Below are positions 54,141-64,000 of a DNA stretch of 64,000 nucleotides, one piece after another. This DNA is from Ramlibacter henchirensis. Lineage in GTDB: Bacteria; Pseudomonadota; Gammaproteobacteria; Burkholderiales; Burkholderiaceae_C. A model generated the notes under the pieces. That model worked only from the letters and a program-made list of their open reading frames with translations. It was not told the DNA's origin and made no database searches. The stretch spans positions 2,046,001 through 2,110,000 of the forward strand of contig NZ_SMLM01000001.1 of the NCBI RefSeq assembly GCF_004682015.1. The letters run 5' to 3'. The position numbers and the translations under genes were made by a program. Position 1 is the stretch's first letter, and the number at the start of each line of letters is the position of its first letter.

Positions 54141-55183
54141 TGGCGGCGGCCGCGCAGGCACTTGCGGCATCGGCCGCGGGCGGCTTCGACTACGCCGCGC
54201 CCTGGTGGCTGCCGGGCGGCAACCTGCAGACGATCTGGGCCGCGCTGTTCGCGCGCCGGGGCGTGGGCGCGCCGCCCGAATACCGGCGCGAGCGGTGGAG
54301 CACGCCGGACGGGGATTTCGTCGACCTGGACTGGTCCACTTGCGAAGCGCCGGCGGGCGCGCCGCTGCTCGTCCTCTTCCACGGCCTCGAAGGCTCCTCG
54401 CGCAGCCACTACGCCGAAGCCTTCGCCCGCTTCGCGCGCGAGCGCGGCCTGCGCTACGTCGTGCCGCACTTCCGCGGCTGCAGCGGCGAGTTGAACCTCG
54501 GCCCGCGCGCCTACCACTCGGGCGACCACGAGGAGGTGCACTGGATCCTGCAGCGCCTGCGCGGGGCGCACACGGGGCCGATCGTCGCCGCCGGCATCTC
54601 GCTGGGCGGCAACGCGCTGATGCGGTGGGCCGCGGAGAGGGGACATGAAGCAGGCCGGGTGGTGGACGCGGTCGCCGCCGTGTGCTCGCCCATCGACCTG
54701 GCCGCCGGGGGCAAGGCGATCGGTGAAGGTTTCAACCGGCTGGTCTACACCACGATGTTCCTGCGGACGATGCGGCCCAAGGCACTGCTCAAGCTCGCGC
54801 AGCATCCCGGCCTGTTCGACCGCGAAGCGCTGCTGGCGGCGCGCGATCTCTATGAGTTCGACAACGTGTTCACCGCGCCGCTGCACGGCTTTCGCGACAG
54901 CGCCGACTACTACGCGCGCGCCTCCGCCAAGCCGCACCTGCCGCGCATCCGCCTGCCCGCGCTCGTGCTCAACGCGCGCAACGATCCCTTCGTCCCCGCG
55001 CACAGCCTGCCGGGACCGCAGCAGGTCGGCGACTGGGTGACGTTGTGGCAGCCGCCGCAGGGCGGCCACGTGGGATTTCCATCCGGCCGCTGGCCTTCGC
55101 ACGTGCGCCACATGCCGCAGGCGGTGGGCGACTGGCTGCTGTCGGCGGCCGGCCTGGGGTCACCCGCAACGCGCCGGCGCTGA
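54140..55183 (+). CDS. YheT-family alpha/beta hydrolase
   Basis: A 347-residue alpha/beta hydrolase of the YheT/ABHD1-3 group (predicted carboxylesterase). It starts with FDYAAPWWLPGGNLQTIWAALF, then the oxyanion loop FHGLEGSSRSHYAEAF, HFRGCSGE, the nucleophile elbow GISLGGN and terminal Asp/His in NARNDPF and GGHVGF. Convergent with mrdA, 1 bp between the coding ends. Confidence 0.88.
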   Translation: MAAAAQALAASAAGGFDYAAPWWLPGGNLQTIWAALFARRGVGAPPEYRRERWSTPDGDFVDLDWSTCEAPAGAPLLVLFHGLEGSSRSHYAEAFARFARERGLRYVVPHFRGCSGELNLGPRAYHSGDHEEVHWILQRLRGAHTGPIVAAGISLGGNALMRWAAERGHEAGRVVDAVAAVCSPIDLAAGGKAIGEGFNRLVYTTMFLRTMRPKALLKLAQHPGLFDREALLAARDLYEFDNVFTAPLHGFRDSADYYARASAKPHLPRIRLPALVLNARNDPFVPAHSLPGPQQVGDWVTLWQPPQGGHVGFPSGRWPSHVRHMPQAVGDWLLSAAGLGSPATRRR

Positions 55184-55184
55184 A

Positions 55185-57305
55185 TTAGTTGCGCTGTGCC
55201 GCGATCGGCAGGGCGCTGGCCGCGGGGATCGGCGCGGGCAGGGCGGCTGCAGCGGGTTTGATCGAGGGCGCAGCCGCGGGCGCGGTGACGGTCGCCGCCG
55301 CGAACGGAGCGGGCGCCGAAGCGGCCGGCATCGGCGACGCCGCGCCACCCGACCCTGCCGGCGGCCAGGGCACATCCGCCACGTTGCGCGGCTTGCCCAT
55401 CGGCCCGGCGGCCTGGCCCTTGCGCACCGCGGCCAGGTCTTCCTCGTTCGGATAAAGGCCCATCAGCCAGTAGTCGAACACTCGGCGTGCGATCGGCGCC
55501 GCGGCCGCCGCGCCGAAGCCCGAGTTCTCCACCACCGCGGCCAAGGCGATCTTCGGATCGTCGGCCGGCGCGAAAGCGATGTAGAGCGAGTGGTCGCGCT
55601 GGTGCTCTTCCAGCTTCGAGGCGTTGTACTTTTCCTTCTGGCCGATGGTGACGGCCTGCGCCGTGCCGGTCTTGCCGCCGGAGAGGTAGCCCGCGCCCGC
55701 GAACACGCGGGTCGACGTGCCGCCCTGCGTGACGCCGACCATCGCCTTGCGGATGATGGCCACGTGCTCGGGCTTGTAGCCCAGGTTCTCGGGCGCCTGC
55801 GGCGGCACCACCGTGCGCGCGTGCGTCATCGGGTCTTCGGTGGCGATGATCAGCCGCGGCTTGTGCTTGACGCCGTCGTTGACCACCGTGGCGGTGGCCT
55901 GCGCCAGCTGCAGCATGGTGAAGCTGTTGTAGCCCTGGCCGATGCCCAGCGAAATCGTCTCGCCGGCGAACCACTTCTTCTGCTCGGGGCGCTTGTAGTA
56001 GTTGCGCTTCCACTCCTGGCTGGGAAGCACGCCGCGCACCTCGCCGAAGATGTCGATGCCCGTCAGCTGGCCGAATCCCAGCGGCTTCATGAAGTCGTGC
56101 ATCAGGTCCACGCCCATCTCGTTGGCCAGCGAGTAGTAGTAGACGTTGCTGGACTTGACGATGCTGGTGTGCATGTCCACCGCGCCCAGGCCGTGGTCGC
56201 CGTGGCTGCGGAACACGTGGCCGCCGAAGCTCCAGGAGCCGTTGTCCATGACGATCTGCGTTGCGCTGCGCTTGCCGGTGGTCAACGCCGCCAGCGCCAT
56301 GAAGGGCTTGTAGGTGGAGCCCGGCGGATAGGTGCCGCGCAGGGCGCGATTGAGCAGCGGCTTGTCGATCGACTCGTTCAGCGCCTGCCAGTTCTCCGAG
56401 TCGATGCCGTCGACGAACAGGTTGGGGTCGAACGTCGGCTTGGACACGAAGGCCAGCACCTCGCCGGTCTTGGGGTCCAGCGCCACCAGCGCGCCGCGCC
56501 GGTCGCCGTACATGTCCTCGATCAGCTTCTGCAGCTTGATGTCGATGGACAGCAGCACCGTGTCGCCGGGCGTGGCGGGCCGGCTGTCAAGCTTGCGCAC
56601 GGCTCGGCCGCCGGCGGAGGTCTCCACCTGCTCCACGCCCGTAACGCCGTGCAGCTGCTTTTCCAGGCTCTGTTCGACGCCCAGCTTGCCGATGTACTCG
56701 GTGCCGCGGTAGTTGGCCTGTTCCTCCTCGTCCCACTCCTCCATCTGCTTCTTCTCGGCCTGGTTGATGCGGCCGATGTAGCCGATCACGTGGCTGGCGA
56801 GTTCGCCGTAGGGGTAGTTGCGGAACAGGCGGGCCTTGATCTCCACGCCGGGGAAGCGGAAGCGCTGCGCGGCGAAGCGCGCCACTTCCTCGTCGGTCAG
56901 CTTGGTGCGAACCGGGAGCGACTCGAAGCTCTTGGACTCCTCCAGCAGCTTCTTGAAGCGGCGGCGGTCGCGCGCCGTGATCTCGACCACCTGCGCCAGG
57001 TCGTCGATGGTGCGCTCCAGTGTGGACGACAGCCGCGAGGGCGTGATCTCCAGCGTGTAGGCCGAGTAGTTGGTGGCCAGCACGATGCCGTTGCGGTCCA
57101 GGATCAGCCCGCGGTTCGGGACGATGGGAACGATGGCCGTGCGGTTGGCCTCGGCCTGTTCGCTCAGGTCGTCGTGCTTGAAGACCTGCAGGTACACCAG
57201 TCGCAGCGCCAGCAGCAGGAAGCACACCAGCACGGCCAGGCTGGCCGCCAGCACCCTCGTGCGAAAGCGCGAGAGATCGGCTTCGACGTTGCGCAGTTCG
57301 GTCAT
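55185..57305 (-). CDS. mrdA: Penicillin-binding protein 2 (elongasome transpeptidase)
   Basis: Monofunctional class B transpeptidase for rod elongation, 706 residues. One N-terminal helix (about 18-40), the PBP dimerisation domain with NRGLILDRNG, then the transpeptidase motifs STYKP (Ser330), KSSN and KTGTAQ. The last about 65 residues are an Ala/Pro-rich low-complexity tail. rodA, often adjacent, is not in the window. It closes the mre operon. Confidence 0.95.
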   Translation of the reverse strand: MTELRNVEADLSRFRTRVLAASLAVLVCFLLLALRLVYLQVFKHDDLSEQAEANRTAIVPIVPNRGLILDRNGIVLATNYSAYTLEITPSRLSSTLERTIDDLAQVVEITARDRRRFKKLLEESKSFESLPVRTKLTDEEVARFAAQRFRFPGVEIKARLFRNYPYGELASHVIGYIGRINQAEKKQMEEWDEEEQANYRGTEYIGKLGVEQSLEKQLHGVTGVEQVETSAGGRAVRKLDSRPATPGDTVLLSIDIKLQKLIEDMYGDRRGALVALDPKTGEVLAFVSKPTFDPNLFVDGIDSENWQALNESIDKPLLNRALRGTYPPGSTYKPFMALAALTTGKRSATQIVMDNGSWSFGGHVFRSHGDHGLGAVDMHTSIVKSSNVYYYSLANEMGVDLMHDFMKPLGFGQLTGIDIFGEVRGVLPSQEWKRNYYKRPEQKKWFAGETISLGIGQGYNSFTMLQLAQATATVVNDGVKHKPRLIIATEDPMTHARTVVPPQAPENLGYKPEHVAIIRKAMVGVTQGGTSTRVFAGAGYLSGGKTGTAQAVTIGQKEKYNASKLEEHQRDHSLYIAFAPADDPKIALAAVVENSGFGAAAAAPIARRVFDYWLMGLYPNEEDLAAVRKGQAAGPMGKPRNVADVPWPPAGSGGAASPMPAASAPAPFAAATVTAPAAAPSIKPAAAALPAPIPAASALPIAAQRN

Positions 57306-57348
57306 GGTGGTGGGCCGTCAGCGCCGGGGGCTCACGACCGCCGGACGC

Positions 57349-57867
57349 TCACAGCGGCCGATTCTCATCGGGATCGGGCGCCCTGCGCTGCGGCGCCAGC
57401 AGGATCACGCTGACCACCGGCCAAAGCAGGGATTCGATCACGGGGGCGAGCAGGATCGAGGCGCCGGGGAACACGCCGCCCGCCATCATGCGGATCGCCA
57501 GCTCGATGGCGTGCGCCGCCACGAACAGCGGCAGCACCTGCACCGCCTGCGAGGGCACCGTGAACCAGAGCAGGCGGCGGTGGATGGTGATCGCGAGGTA
57601 GGTCAGCGCGGTGTAGGCCAGCGCATGCTGCCCGAGCAGGGCCGCCTGGTGCACGTCCATCGCGATGCCGAAGGCGAAGGCGGCGCCGATGCCCACCCGC
57701 AGCGGCTGGTGCACGCCCCAGAACACCAGCACCAGCGCCAGCAGGTCGGGCATCCACGGCGTGCGGCCGAGCGGCAGCATGCTGACCACCATCGCCACCA
57801 GCAGGCTGGACCAGATGAAGAGCGGGTTGGCCGGAAGCAGCAGCTGCTGGCCGGGGCGCATGATCAT
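57349..57867 (-). CDS. mreD: Rod shape-determining protein MreD
   Basis: Inner-membrane protein of 172 residues with about five helices that links MreC with RodA/PBP2 in the elongasome. The N-terminal half includes FIWSSLLVAMVVSMLPLG and PDLLALVLVFWGVHQP, typical of the family. The ATG at 57867 is 1 bp past mreC. Confidence 0.92.
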   Translation of the reverse strand: MIMRPGQQLLLPANPLFIWSSLLVAMVVSMLPLGRTPWMPDLLALVLVFWGVHQPLRVGIGAAFAFGIAMDVHQAALLGQHALAYTALTYLAITIHRRLLWFTVPSQAVQVLPLFVAAHAIELAIRMMAGGVFPGASILLAPVIESLLWPVVSVILLAPQRRAPDPDENRPL

Positions 57868-57868
57868 G

Positions 57869-58798
57869 TCAGTGCGCTCCCTTCCTGGCGGGCTTGGGCC
57901 CGACGGCCGCCGGGGCTTCGACCGGCCGCGGCGGGATCTGCGCGGCGACGGGCTTGAGCACCATCACGTGCCGGGCGCCGTCCACCGCGGCCTGCGGCAC
58001 GCAGAAGATTCGTGCGAAGGCCGAGTCGGCGCGGCGCTCGACCTTGTCGACCTTGGCCACCGGCAGCCCGGCCGGGTAGATGCCGTCCACGCCGCTGGTG
58101 GTGAGCAGGTCGCCGGCCTGCACATCCGCATTGCCGGCCATGAAGCGCAGCTCCAGCGCGCCGGCGTGCGAGCCGCCCGGATCGCCAAAGGCCACGCTGC
58201 GGGCGCCGGTGCGGGCGTTCAGGACCGGGATGGCGTGGTCGCGGTCGGTGATCAGGGTGACTTCGCTGATCAGCGGATGAACGCGCGTCACCTGTCCCAG
58301 CACGCCGGACTCGTCGATCACCGGCGAGCCTTCCTCGACACCCTGGGCCATGCCCTTGTCGATGATCACCTTGCGGGTGTACGGGTCGGCCGCGTCGTAC
58401 AGCACCTCGGCGGCCTGGCCCGGCGTGGTGATTCGCTCGCGCAGGGCGAGCAGTTCGCGCAGCCGCTTGTTCTCCAGCGCCAGCTGCTCGACCTGGTTGG
58501 CCTGCTGCGATTGCTGGGCGAGTTTCTTGCGCGCCGCCGCTTCCAGCACCTGCGCGTCGCGCAGCGCCTCGAAGTATTCGCCGCCGTGGCGCAGCGCCAG
58601 CACGGGGCGCAGGATGGCCCATTGCAGGGGATAGAGCACCGTTCCGACGGCCGCGCGCAGCGGCTGGGTGATGCGAAAGCGGGTGTCCGCCACCATCAGG
58701 AACAGCGCCAGGGCGCTGAAAACCATCAGCTTGGACAGCGCCGACGGGCCCTGCTTGAAGAAGGGCGGTGGGGTCCTGTCCAGCGTACCGAGCGGCAT
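57869..58798 (-). CDS. mreC: Rod shape-determining protein MreC
   Basis: Periplasmic scaffold anchored by one N-terminal helix (about 24-42), followed by a coiled coil (LAQQSQQANQVEQLALENKRLRELLALRE) and the beta domain with HPLISEVTLITDRDHAIPVLNARTGARSV and the GVDGIYPAGLPVAKV motif. 309 residues. Middle gene of mreB-mreC-mreD. Confidence 0.94.
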   Translation of the reverse strand: MPLGTLDRTPPPFFKQGPSALSKLMVFSALALFLMVADTRFRITQPLRAAVGTVLYPLQWAILRPVLALRHGGEYFEALRDAQVLEAAARKKLAQQSQQANQVEQLALENKRLRELLALRERITTPGQAAEVLYDAADPYTRKVIIDKGMAQGVEEGSPVIDESGVLGQVTRVHPLISEVTLITDRDHAIPVLNARTGARSVAFGDPGGSHAGALELRFMAGNADVQAGDLLTTSGVDGIYPAGLPVAKVDKVERRADSAFARIFCVPQAAVDGARHVMVLKPVAAQIPPRPVEAPAAVGPKPARKGAH

Positions 58799-58817
58799 CG
58801 CTGTCTTCCGGGGAGAA

Positions 58818-59981
<1,164 letters not shown>

Positions 59982-60011
59982 TTACATTCCGTTTCCCGTC
60001 GTTTTTCCGCC

Positions 60012-60311
60012 ATGGCCCTGACCCCCGACGACATCCGGCGACTGCAGCATCTCGCGCGCCTGGAATTGCAGCCGCAAGAGAGCGAACGCATGCTGGCGCA
60101 GATCAACGGCTTCTTCTCCATCGTGGAAGCGATGCGCGCCGTGGACACCGCGGGCGTCGAACCGCTCGCGCATCCGGTGGCCGCTTTCCAGGACGTGCAG
60201 CTTCGATTGCGCGACGACGTGGCGAGCGAGCCAAACGCCCGTGAAGAAAACCAGAAGAGCGCACCAGCGGTCGAGCGCGGCCTGTTCCTCGTACCGAAAG
60301 TGATCGAGTGA
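60012..60311 (+). CDS. gatC: Glutamyl-tRNA(Gln)/aspartyl-tRNA(Asn) amidotransferase subunit C
   Basis: Assembly subunit of the GatCAB amidotransferase, 99 residues. Features are [33 protein letters not shown] [11 protein letters not shown], and the belt region GVEPLAHPV. The TGA overlaps the ATG of gatA (TGATG). Starts the operon, divergent from mreB. Confidence 0.95.
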   Translation: MALTPDDIRRLQHLARLELQPQESERMLAQINGFFSIVEAMRAVDTAGVEPLAHPVAAFQDVQLRLRDDVASEPNAREENQKSAPAVERGLFLVPKVIE

Positions 60312-61777
60312 TGGCGGCCTTGCACGACCTTTCCGTCGCCGAACTGGCGCGTCAGCTCAAGACCCGCGACGTCTCGGCCGTCGAAACCGCGAAGCATTTC
60401 CTGGCCCGGGCGAAGACGCATGAAGCCCTGGGCGCCTACCTGGCGCGGGACGACGAAGTGACGCTCGCTCAGGCCCGCGCGGCCGACGAGCGGATCGCGA
60501 AAGGCGACACGGCGCCGTTGCTCGGCGTTCCCATCGCGCACAAGGACATCTTCGTCACGCGCGACTTCCCCAGCACCGCCGGCTCGAAGATACTGGAGGG
60601 CTACCGCTCGCCTTTCGACGCCACGGTCGTGCGCAAGCTCGCCGAGGCCGGCGCGGTCACCCTGGGCAAGCTCAATTGCGACGAGTTCGCCATGGGCTCG
60701 TCGAACGAGAACTCCGCGTACTACCCCGTGAAGAACCCCTGGGACCCCTCGCGCATCCCCGGCGGTTCCTCCGGCGGCAGCGCGGTCGCGGTGGCGGCGC
60801 GCCTGGCCCCGGCGGCGACCGGCACTGACACCGGCGGCTCGATCCGCCAGCCGGCATCGTTCTGCGGCATCACCGGCATCAAGCCCACCTACGGCCGCGC
60901 GTCGCGCTACGGGATGATCGCGTTCGCCTCCAGCCTGGACCAGGCCGGTCCGATGGCCCGCAGCGCGGAAGACTGCGCGCTGCTGCTGTCTTCGATGTGC
61001 GGCCCGGACCCGGAGCGCGATTCGACTTCCCTGGACACGCCCGCGGAGGACTTCACTAGATCGTTGTCCGGCTCGCTGGACGGGCTGCGCATCGGCGTGC
61101 CGAAGGAGTTCTTCGGCACGGGGCTGGCCGACGACGTGCGCGCGGTGATCGAATCGGCGCTGCAGCAGTACGAGAAGCTCGGGGCGCGCCGCGTGGAGAT
61201 CTCGCTGCCCCGCACCGAGCTCTCGATCCCGGTCTACTACATCATCGCGCCGGCCGAAGCGTCGTCCAACCTGTCTCGCTTCGACGGCGTGAAGTTCGGA
61301 CACCGGGCGAAGCAGTACGCCGACCTGGTCGACATGTACAAGAAGACGCGCGCCGAAGGTTTCGGCGACGAGGTCAAGCGCCGCATCATGATCGGCACCT
61401 ACGTGCTGTCGCACGGCTATTACGACGCCTACTACCTGCAGGCGCAGAAGATCCGCCGCATGATCGCCGACGACTTCCAGCAGGCGTTCAGGCAGTGCGA
61501 CGTGATCGCAGGGCCGGCGGCGCCGAGCGTCGCGTGGAAGCTCGGCGAGCACGGCAACGATCCGCTGGCCGACTACCTGGCCGACATCTTCACGCTGCCG
61601 GGTTCGCTCGCCGGCCTGCCCGGCATGAGCCTGCCCTGCGGCTTCGGCCAGGGCGGCATGCCGGTGGGGCTGCAGTTGATCGGCAACTACTTCCAGGAAG
61701 GGCGGCTGCTCAATGCCGCGCACCGGTTCCAGCAGGCGACGGACTTCCACCTGAAGAAGCCGGAGGGCCTTCAATGA
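60311..61777 (+). CDS. gatA: GatCAB amidotransferase subunit A
   Basis: Amidase that hydrolyses glutamine and supplies ammonia for tRNA amidation, 488 residues. The amidase signature [17 protein letters not shown] and the Ser-cisSer-Lys triad region (Lys in PIAHKDIF) are visible. The start is the ATG at 60311; a GTG one codon earlier is a less likely choice. The stop overlaps the gatB start (ATGA). Confidence 0.97.
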   Translation: MAALHDLSVAELARQLKTRDVSAVETAKHFLARAKTHEALGAYLARDDEVTLAQARAADERIAKGDTAPLLGVPIAHKDIFVTRDFPSTAGSKILEGYRSPFDATVVRKLAEAGAVTLGKLNCDEFAMGSSNENSAYYPVKNPWDPSRIPGGSSGGSAVAVAARLAPAATGTDTGGSIRQPASFCGITGIKPTYGRASRYGMIAFASSLDQAGPMARSAEDCALLLSSMCGPDPERDSTSLDTPAEDFTRSLSGSLDGLRIGVPKEFFGTGLADDVRAVIESALQQYEKLGARRVEISLPRTELSIPVYYIIAPAEASSNLSRFDGVKFGHRAKQYADLVDMYKKTRAEGFGDEVKRRIMIGTYVLSHGYYDAYYLQAQKIRRMIADDFQQAFRQCDVIAGPAAPSVAWKLGEHGNDPLADYLADIFTLPGSLAGLPGMSLPCGFGQGGMPVGLQLIGNYFQEGRLLNAAHRFQQATDFHLKKPEGLQ

Positions 61778-63261
61778 GCAAGCTGGTCCAGGGCTGGGAA
61801 GTGGTGATCGGTTTCGAGACGCACTCCCAGCTTTCCACCCGATCCAAGATCTTCAGCCGCGCGCCCACCGACTTCGGCGCGGAGCCGAATACGCAGGCCA
61901 GCGCCGTCGACCTGGCGCTGCCCGGCACGCTGCCGGTGATGAACAAGGGCGCCGTCGAACGCGCCATCGCGTTCGGCCTGGCCGTAGGCGCGAAGATCGC
62001 GCCGCGCAGCATCTTCGCGCGCAAGAACTATTTCTATCCCGACCTGCCCAAGGGCTACCAGATCAGCCAGTACGAGATCCCGGTGGTGCAGGGCGGCACC
62101 GTGGAGTTCTTCCTCGGGCAGGAAAAGAAGTCCGTGCGCCTGGTGCGCGCGCACCTGGAAGAAGACGCCGGCAAGTCGCTGCACGAGGACTTCGTTGGCC
62201 AGTCCGGCATCGACCTCAATCGCGCCGGCACGCCGCTGCTGGAGATCGTGACCGAGCCGGACATGCGCTCCACCGAGGAAGCGGTCGCCTACGCGAAGGA
62301 GTTGCACAACATCGTCACCTGGATCGGCATCTGCGACGGCAACATGCAGGAAGGCAGCTTCCGCTGCGACGCCAACGTGTCGGTGCGCCGGCCGGGCGGC
62401 CCGCTGGGCACGCGGCGCGAGATCAAGAACCTGAACAGCTTCCGCTTCATGCAGCAGGCGATCGACTACGAGATCCGCTGGCAGATCGGCGAGCTGGAGG
62501 ACGGCCGCGCCATCGAGCAGGCCACCGTGCTGTTCGATCCCGACAGCGGCGAGACGCGTGCGATGCGCACCAAGGAAGACGCGGCGGACTACCGCTACTT
62601 TCCCGATCCGGACCTGCCGCCGCTTGTGGTGGCGCCCGCGTGGGTCGAGCAGGTGCGCCAGGGCATGCCCGAGCTGCCGCGCGCGATGGCCGCCCGGTTT
62701 GTTTCTGAGTACGAGCTTTCTGAGTACGACGCAACGACGCTAACGCAATCGCCGGCGATCGCCGACTACTTCGAAAAAGTAGTCAAGGCGTGTCAGCAGG
62801 CGAAGTTGGCTGCTAACTGGGTCACCAACGACGTTCGCCGCTTTATGAGCGAAGGTGCCCGTGATCAGGATGGGAACCCGGTGGCAAGCGAAGCAGTCGA
62901 AGGGGACCGCGCAGCGATCCCTGTCGACGCTGCGAAGCTTGGAAAGCTAATCACCCGCATTTCGGACGGCACGATTTCCAACGCCAGCGCGAAGAAACTG
63001 TTCGGCGAGCTTTGGACTCGGCCCACGACTGAAGTGGACGAGCTGATTGAAAGCCATGGTCTGCGGCAGATGAGCGACACCGGCGAGCTCGAAAAGATCA
63101 TCGACGGGATCATTGCCGCCAATGCCGACAACGTCGCCCAGTTCAAGGCCGGCAAGGACAAGGCCTTCAACGCGCTGGTCGGCCAAGCGATGAAGGCCAC
63201 CAAGGGCAAGGCCAATCCGCAGCAGGTCAACGACCTGCTGCGCCGCAAGCTCGCCGGCTGA
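61774..63261 (+). CDS. gatB: GatCAB amidotransferase subunit B
   Basis: Activates the misacylated Glu-tRNA(Gln) or Asp-tRNA(Asn) with ATP for amidation, 495 residues. Family motifs are [42 protein letters not shown] and the C-terminal YqeY-like helical tail domain. The stretch 62697-63070 has about a third of its codons ending in A or T, against very few in the flanks, so part of the gene may have been replaced by recombination. The frame is intact. Confidence 0.96.
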   Translation: MSKLVQGWEVVIGFETHSQLSTRSKIFSRAPTDFGAEPNTQASAVDLALPGTLPVMNKGAVERAIAFGLAVGAKIAPRSIFARKNYFYPDLPKGYQISQYEIPVVQGGTVEFFLGQEKKSVRLVRAHLEEDAGKSLHEDFVGQSGIDLNRAGTPLLEIVTEPDMRSTEEAVAYAKELHNIVTWIGICDGNMQEGSFRCDANVSVRRPGGPLGTRREIKNLNSFRFMQQAIDYEIRWQIGELEDGRAIEQATVLFDPDSGETRAMRTKEDAADYRYFPDPDLPPLVVAPAWVEQVRQGMPELPRAMAARFVSEYELSEYDATTLTQSPAIADYFEKVVKACQQAKLAANWVTNDVRRFMSEGARDQDGNPVASEAVEGDRAAIPVDAAKLGKLITRISDGTISNASAKKLFGELWTRPTTEVDELIESHGLRQMSDTGELEKIIDGIIAANADNVAQFKAGKDKAFNALVGQAMKATKGKANPQQVNDLLRRKLAG

Positions 63262-63265
63262 TCCC

Positions 63266-63865
63266 ATGGCCGTCCATCCGTTCCAGTGCCGTTGCGGCGC
63301 ACTCCGGGGCGAGGTGGACGAACCGCACCGCGCGATGCGCGCGGTCTGCTACTGCCGCGATTGCCGTACTTATGCGCACTGGGTCGGCGAGCCGCATCAG
63401 ATAGTGGACCCGCTGGGCGGCACCGACATCGTGGCCACCCATTCGCGCTACGTGCGACTGACGGCGGGCGCGCCGCAACTGGCGTGCATGTCGCTGTCGC
63501 CGAAGGGCTTGCTCCGCTGGTACGCGCGCTGCTGCAACACGCCCGTGGCCAACACGCCGCGCGACTGGAAGCTGCCGTACGTCGGGCTGGTGCACACGAG
63601 CCTCGCGCGCGTGCACCCGCTGGAGGCGTCGTTCCCGCCGGTGCAGATGGACATCAACACGAAGTCGGCGCTGGGGCCGACGCTTCGCCGCGGCGGCGCC
63701 GGGATGATGGCGCGCTTCGTCGCGATGGTGCTTCGGTTGTCGGCGGCGCGGCTGACCGGCAGCTATCGCAGCACGCCCTTCTTCGATGCGAAGGGCGCGC
63801 CGGTGGCGCCGGTGCATGTGCCACCCAAGGCCGATATCGAAGCCGCGCGCCAGGCGGCGCACTGA
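63266..63865 (+). CDS. GFA-like zinc-binding protein (DUF6151)
   Basis: A 199-residue protein whose first half resembles the glutathione-dependent formaldehyde-activating (GFA) fold. It has a CRCG zinc motif (residues 8-11), CYCRDC and CCNTP as further zinc-ligand candidates. The second half is unique and Arg-rich. Only 4 bp separate it from gatB, but it is probably not functionally linked. I treat DUF6151 as the likely family. Confidence 0.8.
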   Translation: MAVHPFQCRCGALRGEVDEPHRAMRAVCYCRDCRTYAHWVGEPHQIVDPLGGTDIVATHSRYVRLTAGAPQLACMSLSPKGLLRWYARCCNTPVANTPRDWKLPYVGLVHTSLARVHPLEASFPPVQMDINTKSALGPTLRRGGAGMMARFVAMVLRLSAARLTGSYRSTPFFDAKGAPVAPVHVPPKADIEAARQAAH

Positions 63866-63940
63866 ACGGCGTTCGCAGAACGAGGCGCGTCCGCTTAGGA
63901 CCTTGGTCGTTCCAAGGGTCCTGCGAGTCCGGGAGCATGC

Positions 63941-64000
63941 GTGAGCACATCGGCTCAACCCTCGCTCCTGCCACTCGCCATGCCCACTCGAAATTCCAGC
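63941..64000 (+). CDS. Possible start of an unidentified gene, cut by window edge
   Basis: A GTG at 63941 follows GGGAG by 5 nt and is open for 20 codons to the window end (reads STSAQPSLLPLAMPTRNSS after the first residue). An overlapping frame from the ATG at 63936 is open too. I do not recognise the product. A hairpin (AGGACCTTGG with CCAAGGGTCCT, 63897-63922) lies just upstream. Confidence 0.3.
   Translation, partial: MSTSAQPSLLPLAMPTRNSS

Noticed and set aside
63897..63922. Intrinsic terminator after the DUF6151 gene
   Set aside because: The inverted repeat has a bulge and no T-tract follows, so termination cannot be supported.

Overview
The window is high-GC core chromosome of a betaproteobacterium. 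Its closest resemblance is to Burkholderiales, probably Comamonadaceae (Ramlibacter/Variovorax-like). I base this on codon use (nearly all codons end in G or C), on a reduced regulatory PTS (EIIA-Man, HPr, EI), on an S10 ribosomal operon that stops after rpsQ, on a long Arg/Gly-rich tail on S3, and on a Mg-type HemB. No prophage, transposase, integron, CRISPR array, rRNA or tRNA gene was seen. No gap between genes exceeds 300 bp.

Layout. 1-5028: a truncated methylmalonate-semialdehyde dehydrogenase gene, divergent from a four-gene MCE/ABC lipid-transport operon. 5105-9959: small metabolic genes (MaoC hydratase, SDR, HCCA-isomerase-like, dienelactone hydrolase, amidohydrolase, GST, DUF72). 9959-16075: CorA, hemB, a candidate small RNA, a HemJ-like oxidase, VanZ-like protein, 2Fe-2S ferredoxin, hydrolase and D,D-carboxypeptidase. 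16130-26441: str operon (rpsL, rpsG, fusA, tuf, then rpsJ) and S10 operon (rplC to rpsQ), with two good promoters and a strong terminator. 26468-33288: peroxiredoxin, GNAT, cytochrome b561/cytochrome c'/TlpA group, hydrolase, CoA-transferase, lipoprotein, MFS carrier. 33285-38301: regulatory PTS and a class A penicillin-binding protein. 38561-43350: aldose epimerase and the leftward dat-ybeD-lipB-lipA-EamA cluster. 43445-50658: complete F1Fo ATP synthase operon atpIBEFHAGDC. 50758-55183: LemA/TPM group and three small genes. 55185-59861: mreBCD-mrdA rod-shape operon (leftward). 60012-63261: gatCAB. 63266-63865: a GFA-like protein, followed by a possible partial gene.

Functionally this is a housekeeping stretch: translation, ATP synthesis, cell-wall elongation, haem and lipoate synthesis, and Asn/Gln-tRNA amidation. 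The least explained signals are in spacers. They are a compact promoter-hairpin-terminator unit next to hemB (candidate sRNA), two related REP-like palindromes in the tuf-rpsJ and atpD-atpC gaps that share a flank carrying the next gene's ribosome-binding site, a long palindrome between fusA and tuf, and a roughly 380-bp patch of atypical codon use inside gatB.
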